The notes under the pieces are model-generated. The model had not been told where the DNA came from and ran no database searches. It worked only from the letters and a program-made list of their open reading frames with translations. Of a stretch of DNA of 64,000 nt, positions 1-14,977 are shown piece by piece. This DNA comes from Branchiostoma floridae. Lineage: Eukaryota; Chordata; Leptocardii; Amphioxiformes; Branchiostomatidae. The DNA lies in the NCBI RefSeq assembly GCF_000003815.2, contig NC_049995.1:4302572-4366571 (forward strand). Reading direction: 5' to 3'. The first letter of the stretch is position 1. Every line of letters begins with the position of its first letter. The position numbers and the translations under genes were made by a program.

Positions 1-860
1 TGACAAGTTCCTTCTCAGTATCTCGCTCAAGAGACACACGAATGTATAATCTTTGATCATGGGTGGTTCATAATTGTTTGGGGCAAGATACAAAGTCCCG
101 GAGTAAAGGAAAAAGTTGTTTTTCGATGTGGTCTTTAAAGGTGGGAGGGGGGCATGTTGGTGGGTCCCTCATTTGGACGAAAAACTATGTAATAATTTAC
201 TCCGATCCCAGAGGAAAAATGAAATTCCAGGCAGAAAATTTTGAACTACGCAGTGCCATCTACGCAAGTTTAGTAAAGAAGTTTAGTAACTTCTGCAAGA
301 AAAATACGAACTGTTCCCTATAGAGATCATACTTTTACCTGCTAATTTGGGGACAGTAAAATTGTACATATCTTAAATGTTTTTTAAAGCCGTACTTAAA
401 AGTTAGATGTTGTTAAATGGGAATTTCTGTAGAAGGCAAAGAAGGTTAAATGGTAAAGAAATGTAGACAATGTCACTGATGCAATATTGCCAGAAGTTGC
501 AAGCTGTATCAAGGTATACCAGTCCACTGGCACAGTGGAAAATGAAGAAATTACTAGTACAATTCTGAAGCATCAGATATACTCCATGTTGGCTTAACAC
601 TTTTGCTGCTTTTTTTTCACATCACTACATTATTGGTCAAAATTCGATGCTCAAGAAAATATTATTCTGAATGGGAATTGTTGAGACCCGATTTAACCGT
701 GCATTGGTAGACAAGTACAAATTGCTTAAAGTTAAATCAACTAACTAAATAACGAAATCAATTTGACTACGGCCGTTTTCTTCCAGAAAAAAAAAGGTAA
801 CTAATATTAATAAAGGAGTGAATAAAGCTTCTTATGTTCATGCAGGAATTCAGCATTGTA
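1..860. other. 5' flank of RPL11, no gene recognised
   Basis: AT-rich DNA with short open frames only, none with a recognisable protein or splice context. A pyrimidine-rich stretch at about 774-785 followed by an A-run and a GT at 797 could be a 5'TOP-like start and tiny non-coding first exon of the downstream ribosomal protein gene, with its acceptor near 845. That reading is speculative. Confidence 0.4.
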
Positions 861-861
861 G

Positions 862-4374
<3,513 letters not shown>

Positions 4375-4424
4375 GCACCCCCGGCAGAGAAGGACGTTCT
4401 GTCGTATTGTCTGTAGACTTGTGT

Positions 4425-4430
4425 AATAAA
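4425..4430 (+). promoter_or_regulatory. poly(A) signal of rpl11
   Basis: AATAAA lies 51 bases after the stop codon in a short 3'UTR, the usual arrangement for a ribosomal protein gene. Confidence 0.85.
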
Positions 4431-4539
4431 CCAAACTTCTATATACACAGCTTTGGCCTTCTGTTGTCTTACTGAGTTTGTATTATAGAAGAAATGCTAA
4501 TACTTTACTTCCAACACTGAATTAAACTATAGGGACTTA

Positions 4540-4931
4540 GGCCTAGGAATAAAAAATGTTGCGTTTCCTGTTTCCCTACCTACCCTAGAAAAACCTGCCG
4601 ACCCTAGACTTTTTTTTGGGGTGGGCAGAGGAATCACAGTTTCCAGTTAGAATTTTTATTCAGCCTGCTTCCTATTGAAGCAAAAACACTGCTTGTCCTA
4701 TCTAATGAAGCATAGATGTATCTATTGTGCACAAAATTAAAGTTTGACATTAAAAGAGAAGTGTCCTCACGCACTTCAGTTTACTTTGTTCGACTGTATT
4801 GTAATATGTATCACTAGAGTTTTGGCCAGCCTAAAAAAAAATTACAAGAAAAAAAAGAAGATAATGCCTACCTACCGACCCTAATTTTTTCAGGACTGAA
4901 ACAGGAAACACAACATTTTTTTTCCTAGGCC
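4540..4931. mobile_element. PIF/Harbinger-like MITE, copy 1
   Basis: Ends are GGCCTAGGAA and TTCCTAGGCC, flanked on both sides by TTA (4537-4539 and 4932-4934). Sub-terminal stretches contain the inverted motif TGTTTCCTGTTTC / GAAACAGGAAACA. GG-starting ends with a TTA duplication point to PIF/Harbinger. Related copies lie at 34839-35215 and, interrupted, at 40929-42033. Confidence 0.7.
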
Positions 4932-4934
4932 TTA

Positions 4935-6035
4935 CCCCAATAAATTTTCGGTCAATCTCCATCGACCTTGTTCACAGAATGATCTATCTCTAGCAGTGAC
5001 GTCAGGAACACACTTTTTGAGTTTGTGTTCACTCACAAGCTATTGTGGTTGAGGTTCTGTTTTTTCTTCTGTCAGTGCCCACAATCATTATGTTGATCAT
5101 TATGGCATGTACACAAGGTACCTAAATTGTGTGATCAACTCAGACCGGGAAGAACCACAGTATCTACTCTTTTCACTAAGTGCGGTGGGTTATTTCATGT
5201 GCTCGAGGTGTGGCTTTCAATGAACACGGGACCTCCATTTAACGTCCGATCCGAGGGATGGCTCTAAGCGAATCTAGGTACTATGGACTGGACAAGGAAT
5301 GTAGATCAAACTTTACTGTAAAAGTTTAAACTTTTCCAGTGGTCCCCTGTTTGCAATGACCTCACCACTCCAAATTTGTAGCAATGCAAAACTACGTGTA
5401 CCCTACTGCAGAATTGTTCAAACTTCAAATTTATAACAAAGTTAAGCAAAATGACCTTAATCAAAACTACCCTATCACCCAGCACATCACTATGTGTTTA
5501 TACAAGTTTGTGTTGGTGTATAAAATGACAACATCCTTGAAGTTGTTTTGTAACCATTGTATGCTGGAGATCTGCCATCAAGCCCCCTCATCAACGTGCA
5601 AGCATATCTAACCCCCAAAGGATGGGGAACAACAGACGTTAAACCGGAGAGCGAGTGTGTACCAAATTCTGATGCAACATTGATGAAACGTGCTTCACAT
5701 GATATATTCTATTGTAACCACAATACGACATGTCTGATAACAAAAAGGCTGTCTTGTTGGCCTATCCTACCTGCGATCGGTCTTGTATCCGGGTGATACA
5801 GAATACACAAGTGTTGTTTACTGTAATATAACAACAAGGCAACTTCACATGTCTTGATAACAGGTTACAAGTGAGGTTACCATGCAGGTCTAGGGTTCAA
5901 TAACGTCTTATTGACAGTTGAATTAATTTTGTCTCTGGTTAATACAAACAATTCACCAGTCAGGCTGGTTGCCTGGAGTGAGGACTATAAGTTCAATAAC
6001 TTATAAGAAGGAAGCTAGAGTTTCTTGAATTTGGG
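4935..6035. other. Intergenic stretch, nothing recognised
   Basis: Short frames only; no splice-bounded coding pattern, RNA gene or clear repeat was found here on either strand. Confidence 0.5.
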
Positions 6036-6039
6036 TTGT

Positions 6040-6275
6040 AACTATTCTGTAGTACAGTTGTCACACTCCAAGCAGAGGTTCCGCTCTGACTGTTGTTGTT
6101 TTTTTTTGTAGCTATTTCGTACCGTTTTCTTAGTCTTGTGGCTAAACATAAAAAAAACTGTACAAGATAGGAAGCCCAATAAAAACGCCTCAAGACACGT
6201 CAAAAAACAGCTGAAGCCAAACGTCTGCTTGGAGAGTGTGACTACTGCACTACAGAACAGTTACAACAGAATGCA
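6040..6275. mobile_element. Palindromic MITE with CTCCAAGCAGAGG-type arms
   Basis: Long inverted repeat: the left arm runs from GTTGTAACTATTCTGTAGTA through CACACTCCAAGCAGAGG, and the right arm is its imperfect inverse, GTCTGCTTGGAGAGTGTG followed by ACAGAACAGTTACAAC. The middle is T-rich on one side and A-rich on the other, like the copies near 7.8 and 18.9 kb. Confidence 0.7.
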
Positions 6276-6278
6276 GAA

Positions 6279-6479
6279 TACTGTAAATGCATTTAATTTC
6301 ATGTTAGTGGGAAAGTGGAGTGTTCGCGGTGGTTTTAGGTTTGCGGTAGTGCCATACACTGCAGTCACATACTGTAAGTGTAATGGAAAAATGTTCGCGG
6401 TGGTTTAAGTTCGTGGTAAGACTGCCTCTTGAATAAACGCAAACCTAAAACCACTGCAAATATTTCTGCATTTACAGTA
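6279..6479 (+). mobile_element. TACTGTAAATGC-family MITE, copy b
   Basis: Full-length copy of 201 bp with ends TACTGTAAATGCA and TGCATTTACAGTA. The interior has GTTCGCGGTGGTTT repeated in direct and inverted form around a centre reading CACTGCAGTCACATACTGTA. Confidence 0.85.
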
Positions 6480-6658
6480 GTAGTTTTTACAAAGATGGAG
6501 GCCCCAAAGTCTAACTTCAATTTTTTTTCACAACCTATGATGTGCCAACAAACAAAATTTAAAACCAGCTGTTCTAGGCTTATCTTTTTGACAGACACAC
6601 AGAATAACACTGCCTGAAATATATTTTATGTATAATATAACCTTTATTTTTCATAAAG

Positions 6659-6985
6659 GTAAGGCCACATTGATTTGATTATATGGATAACATCCTCTGG
6701 GAACCCCAAAACTGATACGGATGAAACAAATTACCTTCATTATGAAATTGGTCAAGAAGGTTAAACCTATGATTGAACACACAGAATATAGTATACCGAA
6801 CAATAGATTCTTCATTTTTGTTCTTTCACATCTTCTTTGATCTGGAATATTCTATGACATTTGTATATGTTTTCTGATATTTATTTTTGCAATCCACGTC
6901 ACATATTTGCTTATTTTAAAGCTCCTTTGTATGATATGAATAAAATTTTTTTTATCTATTTTTGGAAATAGCCCGAAATGACCTT
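6659..6985 (+). mobile_element. TAAGGCCACATTGATTTGAT-family MITE, partial
   Basis: Starts with TAAGGCCACATTGATTTGAT followed by a TATGGATAACATCC segment, the same end as the complete copy at 36131-36598. The right terminus is decayed. Confidence 0.55.
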
Positions 6986-7745
6986 ATGGAAACATCTGTA
7001 TGTAGTATCTGATCATGAGTCATATTCCACGAAATGTTTTTGCCTGCGATGTTTCTGTCAACATAATGCATACCTATTTTGAGCGAGATCAATAGTCAAT
7101 GATATTTTCATTAAGTTTGCACAATAAGACAATATAAAGGATGAAACAACGTGAGATGTTGCCATTACCTATTTTCTTTCATCTATTAAATAAAAAGATA
7201 ACATGCCACAAGACGAAATCGAAGCTCTACCTCTGAGTTTGTGTGAATTTTTTGATACCATTTTTCTAGAAACCGAGTTGGTAGAGTGTAGGGTCGACTG
7301 ACCAACTGACCATGACCATGGAGTACTGATATACCACACTGCCTCCAGGAGGGACGAGTCTTCCTGCAACGCTGCAGTACCTGACTAACTGCTAGGGGGC
7401 CAATATGATTTGAGCCGAGCCTCTGTTTGGAGAGTACAAGCCATGCACACACCACTGTTTACTGACAACACGTAGACACGTACGGGTCGCACGTAGACAA
7501 GTTGACATCTTGCCGTTATGCATGATGGTATGATGTCATCTGATAGTGATAACTGATAAAGGGTGTAGGCACTGACGTGGACTAATGAGAAGAGTCCAGA
7601 AGGTCGCCACATACAACGGTTTGTACTGGTCACCTCGGCACATTTCACCTGGGTCTCCGGACTAAGACGGACAACTAGCACTTTTAACAGAAGACAGAGC
7701 GGGTTATCATTTGACGGTATTGTGAACTTCTTTTCTACCATGTCC

Positions 7746-7932
7746 TACTCTAACAGTGGTTCGGCTCCGGCTGTTGTTTTTAAACGTGTTTTTAGGCATT
7801 TTTGTCCGGCTTTTTATTGTGTACCGCTTTCTTTATATCCGATGACCAAACTTGAAGAAAACGTTACATAATAGAAAGCATAAAAGACGTAAAAAAAAAA
7901 ACAGCCAGAGCCGAACCTCTGGTTTGAGAGTA
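7746..7932 (+). mobile_element. Palindromic MITE, GGTTCGGCTCC arms
   Basis: Left arm TACTCTAACAGTGGTTCGG and right arm CCGAACCTCTGGTTTGAGAG with GAGAGTA are inverse. The interior goes from T-rich with GTTTTTAGGC to A-rich with AAAGACGTAAAAA. Same family as the copy at 18904-19108. Confidence 0.7.
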
Positions 7933-8159
7933 ATTACTATCGCCAGTGTACATCAGACATGTTGACAAAGTTAACTGGTGATTTTTTTCAACAAAAAGTT
8001 CTTGTTCTAGTTATGTCATTTCTATCTCGATCTATGTGTTTGATGATCGCCCAACACGCGTTGCACATTGAACGAGAGTTCTTTTGGCCAGTCTGGTAAG
8101 ACTAACTGGAATGTGTGGAAGTGATTAGGTTTATGGGGCATTGACAGTTCCGTGTGCCG

Positions 8160-8273
8160 ACAGAGGTTAGGCCGTGAGACATCAAGAAAGAGTAAAAAAA
8201 TAGAAAGCCTGATAAAAACGACTAAAGAAACGTAAAAAAAACCAGCTGGAGCCTAACCTCTGTTTGGAGAGTA
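8160..8273. mobile_element. Short or decayed copy of the same palindromic MITE
   Basis: Right arm GGAGCCTAACCTCTGTTTGG with GAGAGTA is clear. The left arm is reduced to CAGAGGTTAGGC. It lies directly upstream of the first exon of the pentraxin-VWA gene and may lie in its promoter. Confidence 0.5.
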
Positions 8274-8328
8274 ACGCTTAGAGGAGTAATTGACTCGACC
8301 GGACGCGTTCAAAGGCTGTGAAATAAAG

Positions 8329-8353
8329 CATTTAAATACCTGTTCTTTTGCAG
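8329..8353 (+). promoter_or_regulatory. Candidate TATA-like element or 5'UTR acceptor
   Basis: CATTTAAATACC lies about 40 bases before the start codon of the pentraxin-VWA gene and is followed by TGTTCTTTTGCAG, a good 3' splice site. Either the promoter lies here, or a non-coding first exon further left is spliced to 8354. The two cannot be told apart from sequence alone. Confidence 0.3.
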
Positions 8354-8373
8354 AGTATTTACAACAAATAAAT

Positions 8374-11300
8374 ATGCCGTGGAACGTGCTGCTACTCACC
8401 GCCATGGCGCTCGCTGCCGTTCAACACAGAACGGAAGCCGGTACGTTTGCGTATATATTCCTAGCCTCTACCAGGCTCCACAGGTCGCTAATAAAGTAAC
8501 AGAAATTGGAAAAATATAGACACATAACATACGAGTGGAGTTTGCTGTCCGAATAGTATGCGACCAGCTAACTCTGCTGGCATGCTATCTGGCTATATTT
8601 GTCTTATTTCTGCTATTTTCCTGGCGGCCATAGTACTTTTTAATAAATGCTCGCGTGCGAACCCCCCTTTATACCCCCAATCTTTCCACTCGGGCAGCGA
8701 TCGCTGCGACCGCCAAAAGATTTCCCAGGTCGCTCATCTATTTCGTCCATAATACTCCCTTTCCAATAGGACGGCGCTCTCGTCGCGCTCTCTTTGCGAC
8801 CTAAAATTTTACAGATCGCTCAACGAACTGTATGAAAAAAAACCTTTGTAAACTTTGTGTGTTTTGGTGTCTTTTCGATCACATTTTAAAAATTTTGTAT
8901 ACTAGTAATATATCCGGTATGATATCGACGTTTACATATATCCGGTTTAGGTCGCAGTTAGAGCGCAGCGCGATCGTATTCTATTGGAAAGGGGCCCATT
9001 ATAAAGAGCGCATTTTGACGTTATATGTAGCGAATCCACGTGGCATTGCTAGCTAACAAAAACGTCTAGCTTCGTCATCAGTCTGATTGAGCCCGCTTTG
9101 CTTTTACCTTTTATACTGAGGAAACTTCGTCCTGAGCCAAACGCGCTGCCGATAACGCCACGCTATCCTTATTGATTGTTTTAAGCGATATTAACACAAT
9201 GCGGTCTAAAACGTAAACAAGTGTGATATGTACACAACGTCCTTTTCAGCAGTACTGGGGGAGTCACGGAAGCTGATCTTCCCCGAACTACGCACTGTAA
9301 GTAACTACGCCCGACTGGACACCGCGCTGGCACAGGACCTCACCAGCTTCACTCTCTGTGTGCAAATGCGCTCTGACGTGCCATACAGCCTGATCAACTA
9401 CTACCAGATGGGGATAGTCAGCTACGCAGTGCCGAGCAATCACAACGAGCTACTATTGTTCATTGAAAAGGGTTTTAACGTAAGTGAGGAATCATATGCA
9501 ACGCTAGTTTAGCTTTATCAGCGGGCAAACCGATACATGTGACGTGTTATTTTTAAGAAAAAGATATGGCATGGGATATCAAGTCGACGAAAGGTTTCAA
9601 ATTGCATTTCTGTCGACTAAGCTTGATCCATGAAAAAACATTGAAAACAACGGATGTAGGTTACCCCGTGGATAAAGGTGAACTATAGAAATTATGAAAA
9701 ATTCTAAAGACCCAAACCTCCGTGAATGAATCAATTGCGCTTGAAAAGTAAATTTTTGCTGCAGAATTTCGGACAATACCGTGTGATCCCTACCTGATGA
9801 TAGTTCAGTACCAAGGGCAGTGTGTGATGGTAGTTCAGTACCAAGGACAGTATGTGATGGTAGTTCAGTACCAAGGACAGTATGTGATGGTAGTTCAGTA
9901 CCAAGGACAGTGTGTGATGGTAGTTTAGTACCAAGGACAGTGTGTGATGGTAGTTCAGTACCAAGGACAGTTTATGATGGTAGTTCAGTACCAAGGACAG
10001 TGTGTGATGGTAGTTCAGTACCAAGGACAGTGTGTGATGGTAGTTCAGTACCAAGGACAGTGTGTGATGGTAGTTCAGTACCAAGGATCACTAGCCGTGG
10101 GAGTTTTCATGGGCTTGGATGAAAGGCCGTATTAAAGCCTCTGGCAGGGAAATCTGTATTCAATTGACAAAAAGTGTAAAACCTTCTTGAATGCAAAGCC
10201 AGAATGTGTTCCAGATATTGGTCCAACGTTCCCACTTGATGCGATGTTGATTTCTACTTTTAAGTAGAAATGAACATCAAGTAGGGATGTTGGAATTGAA
10301 AGCACAATTTGCAAATGTCATGACGGATTATGGCTCTTCCACAGTTGGACATCATCGGAAGAAGAAGATTATGCTAATTCTGCTAACAAACTAGGTATAG
10401 TTCAGTACCAAGGACAGTGTATGATGGTAGTTCAGTACCAAGAAACAGTGTGTGATGGTAGTTCAGTACCAAGGGCAGTGTGTGATGGTAGTTCAGTACC
10501 AAGAAACAGTGTGTGATGGTAGTTCAGTACCAAGAAACAGTGTGTGATGGTAGTTCAGTACCAAGGGCAGTGTGTGATGGTAGTTCAGTACCAAGAAACA
10601 GTGTGTGATGGTAGTTCAGTACCAAGGGCAGTGTGTGATGGTAGTTCAGTACCAAGGGCAGTGTGTGATGGTAGTTCAGTACCAAGAAACAGTGTGTGGT
10701 GGCCTGTCATGTTACCCCGAAATAGCTATTCGGGAGCCCCAGATAGGAAAGTTTCTTTGGTACCAAAGAATCATAGCAATCCATCGACAGGGGTTATAGG
10801 TGCGAACAAGCAAGAAAAACAATACCTCTCATCGAGATGACTCTCTTCCCTGAGGCAAATATCAAATATCTGCCATCTACTCCGTGCTGATTTATTGCTT
10901 TTTATAGTCAGATCTACATTTTAACTGCGCAACGTATAGTAATTTGCCAGGGTGACGAGTCAGTACACGTACAGCTATGGTGTTTTTCACGTACATCTTT
11001 TCTGTTTGTTGCCAAAGCCAAGCACACACGGATCCTGTTATTTTTGTCCTTTGATTATAAGGTAGTTTGCTTACTTGTATGAATGGCATCGATTTTCGTC
11101 CGTTTACAAAATTGTGAAAATTGTTGCAAAGTTTACTCTGTAACTTTATTTTGTGGTGTATAGTCAACTTTACTGTTTGCCGCGTAAATAAAGCTCCCTT
11201 GCTGTGATGAAAAAAGCATGTCCCTAGTCGGCCGTCTGGCGATCCGACCCGTGGTCGGGCTGGAACCTCGGGTGATACGGAATACACCGTGTTGTATTCT

Positions 11301-14300
11301 TCATGCACGGGCCGGCTACGCCTATAGCGCCGATATATATATTTTTTTCTTGGGCCTAACAAGATATTGTTTTTCAGTTGTATATGTATGACTACATCTT
11401 GATGGCTAACCCGGCCTCCCCATGGGACGGAGAGTGGCACACCGTCTGCACCACCTGGCGTAGCAGCGACGGTGCCTGGCAGTTCTACGTCGACGGCGCA
11501 CTGACGGCCTCCGCCTCAGGGTTCTTGGTTGGAGGTAGAGTCCGCACGGGTGGTATGTGGATTCTCGGACAGGACCAAGACAACGTCGGGGGAGGATTCG
11601 CCGCGCACCAGGCCTTCAGTGGAGAGATGTCGCAGGTAACGTTATCTGTATCTGTATGATCTGTATCCATATAGCTAGCCGGTATAACCACCCCTTGGTG
11701 TAACACACCAGCTTCTTGCACACATCAATCCTAGGTTGGTAACTCGGGCACTGTCCTATGTTGGTAACAGGCATGACTGTTTCTTGTTTTGAGCTGGTAT
11801 TTGATACTTACCAGTCTGTACGTCTATCAGTTTATTGGTCAATTTGTATGTACTTCATGCAAAGTCTGGGCATTTTCCTTCTGTCTTTAAGTGACATCCA
11901 CTGCAGTTTTATTTTCATTTTGGTAACAGGTGAACCTCTGGGACCGCGTGCTGTCTGCGGATGAGATAGGTGCGGACTGTAACCACCATGGTAACGTGAT
12001 TGACTGGGACACGACCAACATCGAAATCTTCGGCCAGGTCACCACTGCTGAGTATCGCTGTCGGCTTCGTAAGTACAAAAATATCCGGGAAGGTCTTAGG
12101 TTCACCTCCGATGGAGATATTGTATTTGTGTGTGTGTTCCACATCTATAAGGCTTAGTCAGTAATAGGCCCAATTTCCAAACTGCAGAAACGAAACATAC
12201 AAGTTTCTTTTATGGAATGTATACGCAAATTATGCTCATGACTAATTTTGTTTCTTGAGCATCATTTTTTATAGCACATGACAAGGCTATGGCATCAAGA
12301 AGTGAAAAAGAAAAATCCAAATACATGTATTTGATAGAGGTGTGACATATTTGTTGTTTCTTGTTGCAGCTTGCACCGCTGACATTGTTCTCGTACTCGA
12401 CGTTTCTTCGAGCATCTCGCGGGACCAGTTCGTCCTCGCCCGGGACTTCATGATGTCTTTCGTTGAATGTGCAGCTTTGCGAGACCAGGATATTTGGGTG
12501 AGTCTTAGAGAGCTTTAAAGCCAAGCAGGAAAGTGTTGTTACCTCTGGATTTACAATGCGAAGGCATTGTAAGCAATTAGCGTGTTTGTCTGTATGTTTG
12601 TTTGTTTGTTTGTTTTTATTGTCGTGAGTCCATAGGTCACATGAATATTGCAGACTTGCAGCATGTTAAGCGCAAGTGGTGTAATATAATACTTGGAGAA
12701 TTGGAAGTAAATGTTTGGCTCGGGTTTATGCATATGGTGTTGTAGCTCTCAACACAGAGTCTAGTAACTCATGGTTTCGTCGATGAAGGTTAGACATCCA
12801 GGTAAAAAGATATGCCAAAAAGTAGTTAGTCAAGCAACTGGATATGGTTTTGGAAATGGCCAGATGTTTCAACTACCATCCACTAGTTTTCGAAAACTTG
12901 GGGTGGCCACTTTAAGCTTGTTACAACGATGTTCAGCCTTTTTATCTTTACCTTTTTCTTACCCCTTGGTTTTTACATAGATTGGAGTCATGCAATACAC
13001 CTGTGAAGCTTCCACCTACATCGCCCTGGGACAATATGCACTGGGCAGTGTTCAGTTGGGACCAGCCATCCACTACATAATGTACCAGGGAGGCGAGACC
13101 CGCACAGGCGAGGCAATCCGCAAAATGAGGAGTACGGTACGATGTGATCTTATCTATTGTCCCTTTTGACTGTGGCACGAAAGCTAATGCTGTGTAGGAA
13201 CTGAAACACTAGAGGCGAGTAGAACAGTTTTTACCCCAAGCTCACTCCCGGGATTCGAACCCATGACCTATCGAGCTGGACCCGGGCAGCCAAGCTCCTA
13301 AAACCAAGGACGCTACCGATGTCGCCACAAAAGCTCAGAGCTCCTTAGCAAGGTTGGTAGGCGGAAGTTGAACCCCACTGTTACAGAACACAGCCCCGCC
13401 TGGTACAGAAGATTAGAATACACTCGCTGGGTCAACACACAGAACCAATTATACAATGACGCAGGTGCTTTAATAGATTGTACTTCCTGAGGTAATTTTC
13501 TTGTGTTTTCTTCTGTTTGCTCAGTCTGGTTGGAGAGACGAGCTGGAGATTCCTCGGGCAGCGGTGATTCTGACAGACGGACAGGTATGGAGACATGTCT
13601 TCGCCTGTGTCAGGTGTGCTTACCTATGTCAGGTGCTTTTTACCTATGTCAGGTATGCTTACTTATGTCAGGTGTGCTTACCTGTGTCAGGTGTGCTTAC
13701 CTGTGTCATGCATTCTTACCTGAGTCAGGTTTGCTCACTTGTGTCAGGTGTGCTTACCTGTGTCAGGTGTGCTTACCTGTGTCATGCATTCTTACCCGTG
13801 TCAGGTGTGCTCACTTGTGTCAGGTGTGCTTACCTAAGTCAGGTGTTTTTACCTGTGTCAGGTGTTTTTACCTGTGTCAGGTGCTTCTTACCTGTGTCAG
13901 GTGTGCATACCTGTGTCAGGTGTGCTTACCTATGTCAGGTGTGCTCACCCATGTCAGGTGTGCTCACCCGTGTCAGGTGTGCTCACCCGTGTCAGGTGTG
14001 CTTACCTATGTCAGGTGTGCTTACCTGTGTCAGGTGCTTCTTACCTGTGTCAGGTGTGCTTACCCGTGTCAGGTGTGCTTACCTATGTCAGGTGTGCTTA
14101 CCTGTCTTTTTTTACCATTTTCCCAGACGACTGATGACTACGCTAATGAAGCCGAAGCCGCGCGGAATGCAGGTGTTGCCCTGTACAGCGTGTCTGTGGG
14201 GTTCCCGGCTCTTATAAACAACGCTGCGCTGGCAACTATCACCAACGATAACGGCCGCGTGTTCGCCGTCAACCAACCCTGCGATGCTGCGGACAAAATC

Positions 14301-14324
14301 GTGGCCGACCTGTGTGGTGGGTAG
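8374..14324 (+). CDS. Secreted pentraxin-VWA protein, eight exons
   Basis: Exons 8374-8440, 9250-9479, 11378-11635, 11930-12068, 12370-12497, 12981-13136, 13525-13584 and 14127-14324 join in phase to give about 411 residues. Residues 1-22 form a signal peptide (MPWNVLLLTAMALAAV). Residues about 27-231 are a pentraxin domain: FTLC and HTVCTTW supply the conserved cysteine pair, and LGQDQDNVGGGF matches the calcium-binding loop, with Asp for the usual first Glu. Residues about 233-411 are a von Willebrand A domain with a complete MIDAS: DVSSS at 242-246, GGETRTGE from 311 and TDG at 343-345. So both metal sites look intact and the product should be secreted and bind ligands through divalent metal. 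Exon 2 could begin at 9253 instead, dropping one Ala. TAG at 14322-14324 ends the frame, but a donor-like GTGGGT overlaps it, so more 3' exons are possible. SVEP1 has both domains but in another, far larger order. Confidence 0.85.
8750..9005. mobile_element. Palindromic element in intron 1 of the pentraxin-VWA gene
   Basis: TCCAATAGGACGGCGCTC at about 8762 through TTTGCGACCTAAA at 8805 has an imperfect inverse at 8945-8988, TTTAGGTCGCAGTTAGAGCG through ATTCTATTGGA. The GC-rich arms with a TA-rich middle suggest a MITE; no target duplication was recognised. Confidence 0.55.
9796..10087 (+). repeat. 30-bp minisatellite array A, ten units
   Basis: Ten head-to-tail units built on GGTAGTTCAGTACCAAGGAC plus AGTGTGTGAT, nearly identical, in the intron between exons 2 and 3 of the pentraxin-VWA gene. 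The period is a multiple of three, so all frames stay open, giving a decapeptide VCDGSSVPRT on plus and LNYHHTLSLV on minus. This is a by-product of the period and not evidence of coding. Confidence 0.95.
10222..10291. repeat. 70-bp near-perfect palindrome between the two arrays
   Basis: CCAACGTTCCCACTTGATG is inverted as CATCAAGTAGGGATGTTGG. An inner hairpin has arms ATTTCTACTT and AAGTAGAAAT. It sits in the 300-bp spacer between minisatellites A and B. Confidence 0.75.
10397..10696 (+). repeat. Minisatellite array B, ten units
   Basis: Same core TAGTTCAGTACCAAG as array A, but units alternate between GGGCAG and GAAACAG versions, so the period varies by one base and the frame is not kept. 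Lies in the same intron. Confidence 0.93.
13233..13335 (-). mobile_element. tRNA-derived SINE-like segment
   Basis: On the minus strand TGGCGACATCGGTAGCG resembles a Pol III A box and GGGTTCGAATCCCGGG is a perfect B box. Spacing is longer than in a tRNA and no clover-leaf forms, so this is a tRNA-derived repeat and not a tRNA gene. It is in the intron between VWA exons 6 and 7. Confidence 0.6.
13603..14107 (+). repeat. 19-bp minisatellite array C in the last VWA intron
   Basis: About 26 units of GTGTGCTTACCTGTGTCAG with small variants fill nearly the whole intron between exons 7 and 8, ending 19 bases before the last exon. On the plus strand every unit contains CAG followed by GT. On the minus strand every unit reads CAGGTAAGC, a consensus splice donor. 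Confidence 0.95.
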
Positions 14325-14977
14325 CACTAAACATATCTGTGTCTTGTGTCAGTGGCAAAACTCAGGTAGAGCTTTCAGCTCAGAATCCAGAGGTCCCAAG
14401 TTCAATATTCGCCTTGCCCCTGACGTTTTGTCCTTGGGAAAGGCAATTTACATGACCTTCTTCACTTCACCCGAGTGCTTGACTCCGGTCGGGGAGGAAA
14501 AAGAAAAGACTATCTTTACCTTCTGTCTGTACTTTAATATATTAGTTACTAACTTGAGTGCAGTGCCCAATTGTCCTCGTCTGAGGAAAGCAAATAGAAA
14601 AAAATCATATCTGACACCTAAGAATTAGACCAAAAGTGGTATAGTGGAGCTTACAATTATTATTGATATCAATCAAATATATATTACCTGTAACTTCATT
14701 GTATTTAGCCCAGACTCAAGAGGTCATGGGTTTCTGTGAAAGAAAGAAACAACAACAAAACAACAACAACAAAGAACAAACCAAATACCTATCACAGAAG
14801 TTACCACTATCCAGAATCTTATGATTGATAGTATGCCTGTTTTTGATATTGTTTCATAACTTACTTCCCTAATAACGATATGCAGATAGATTCCGCTTTT
14901 TGCACCACAAAGCAGTTTCTCATCAAGCAACTAGAAATGATTCTGGAAATTTGGATCTTATACATTGCGTATGATAT
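14325..14977. other. 3' flank of the pentraxin-VWA gene
   Basis: No poly(A) signal of the AATAAA type was found close to the stop codon, and no clear further exon. Contains an AAC/AACA-rich simple repeat near 14745-14775. Confidence 0.4.

Noticed and set aside
9731..10122. Repeat-encoded proteins of about 100-117 residues (decapeptide repeats)
   Set aside because: The frames exist because the minisatellite period is 30 bp; they lie in an intron, are open on both strands at once and have no splice support.
13501..14324. A 273-residue cysteine/valine-rich repeat protein
   Set aside because: It is read-through of the 19-bp minisatellite between two genuine VWA exons; splicing at 13584 and 14127 restores a normal VWA domain.
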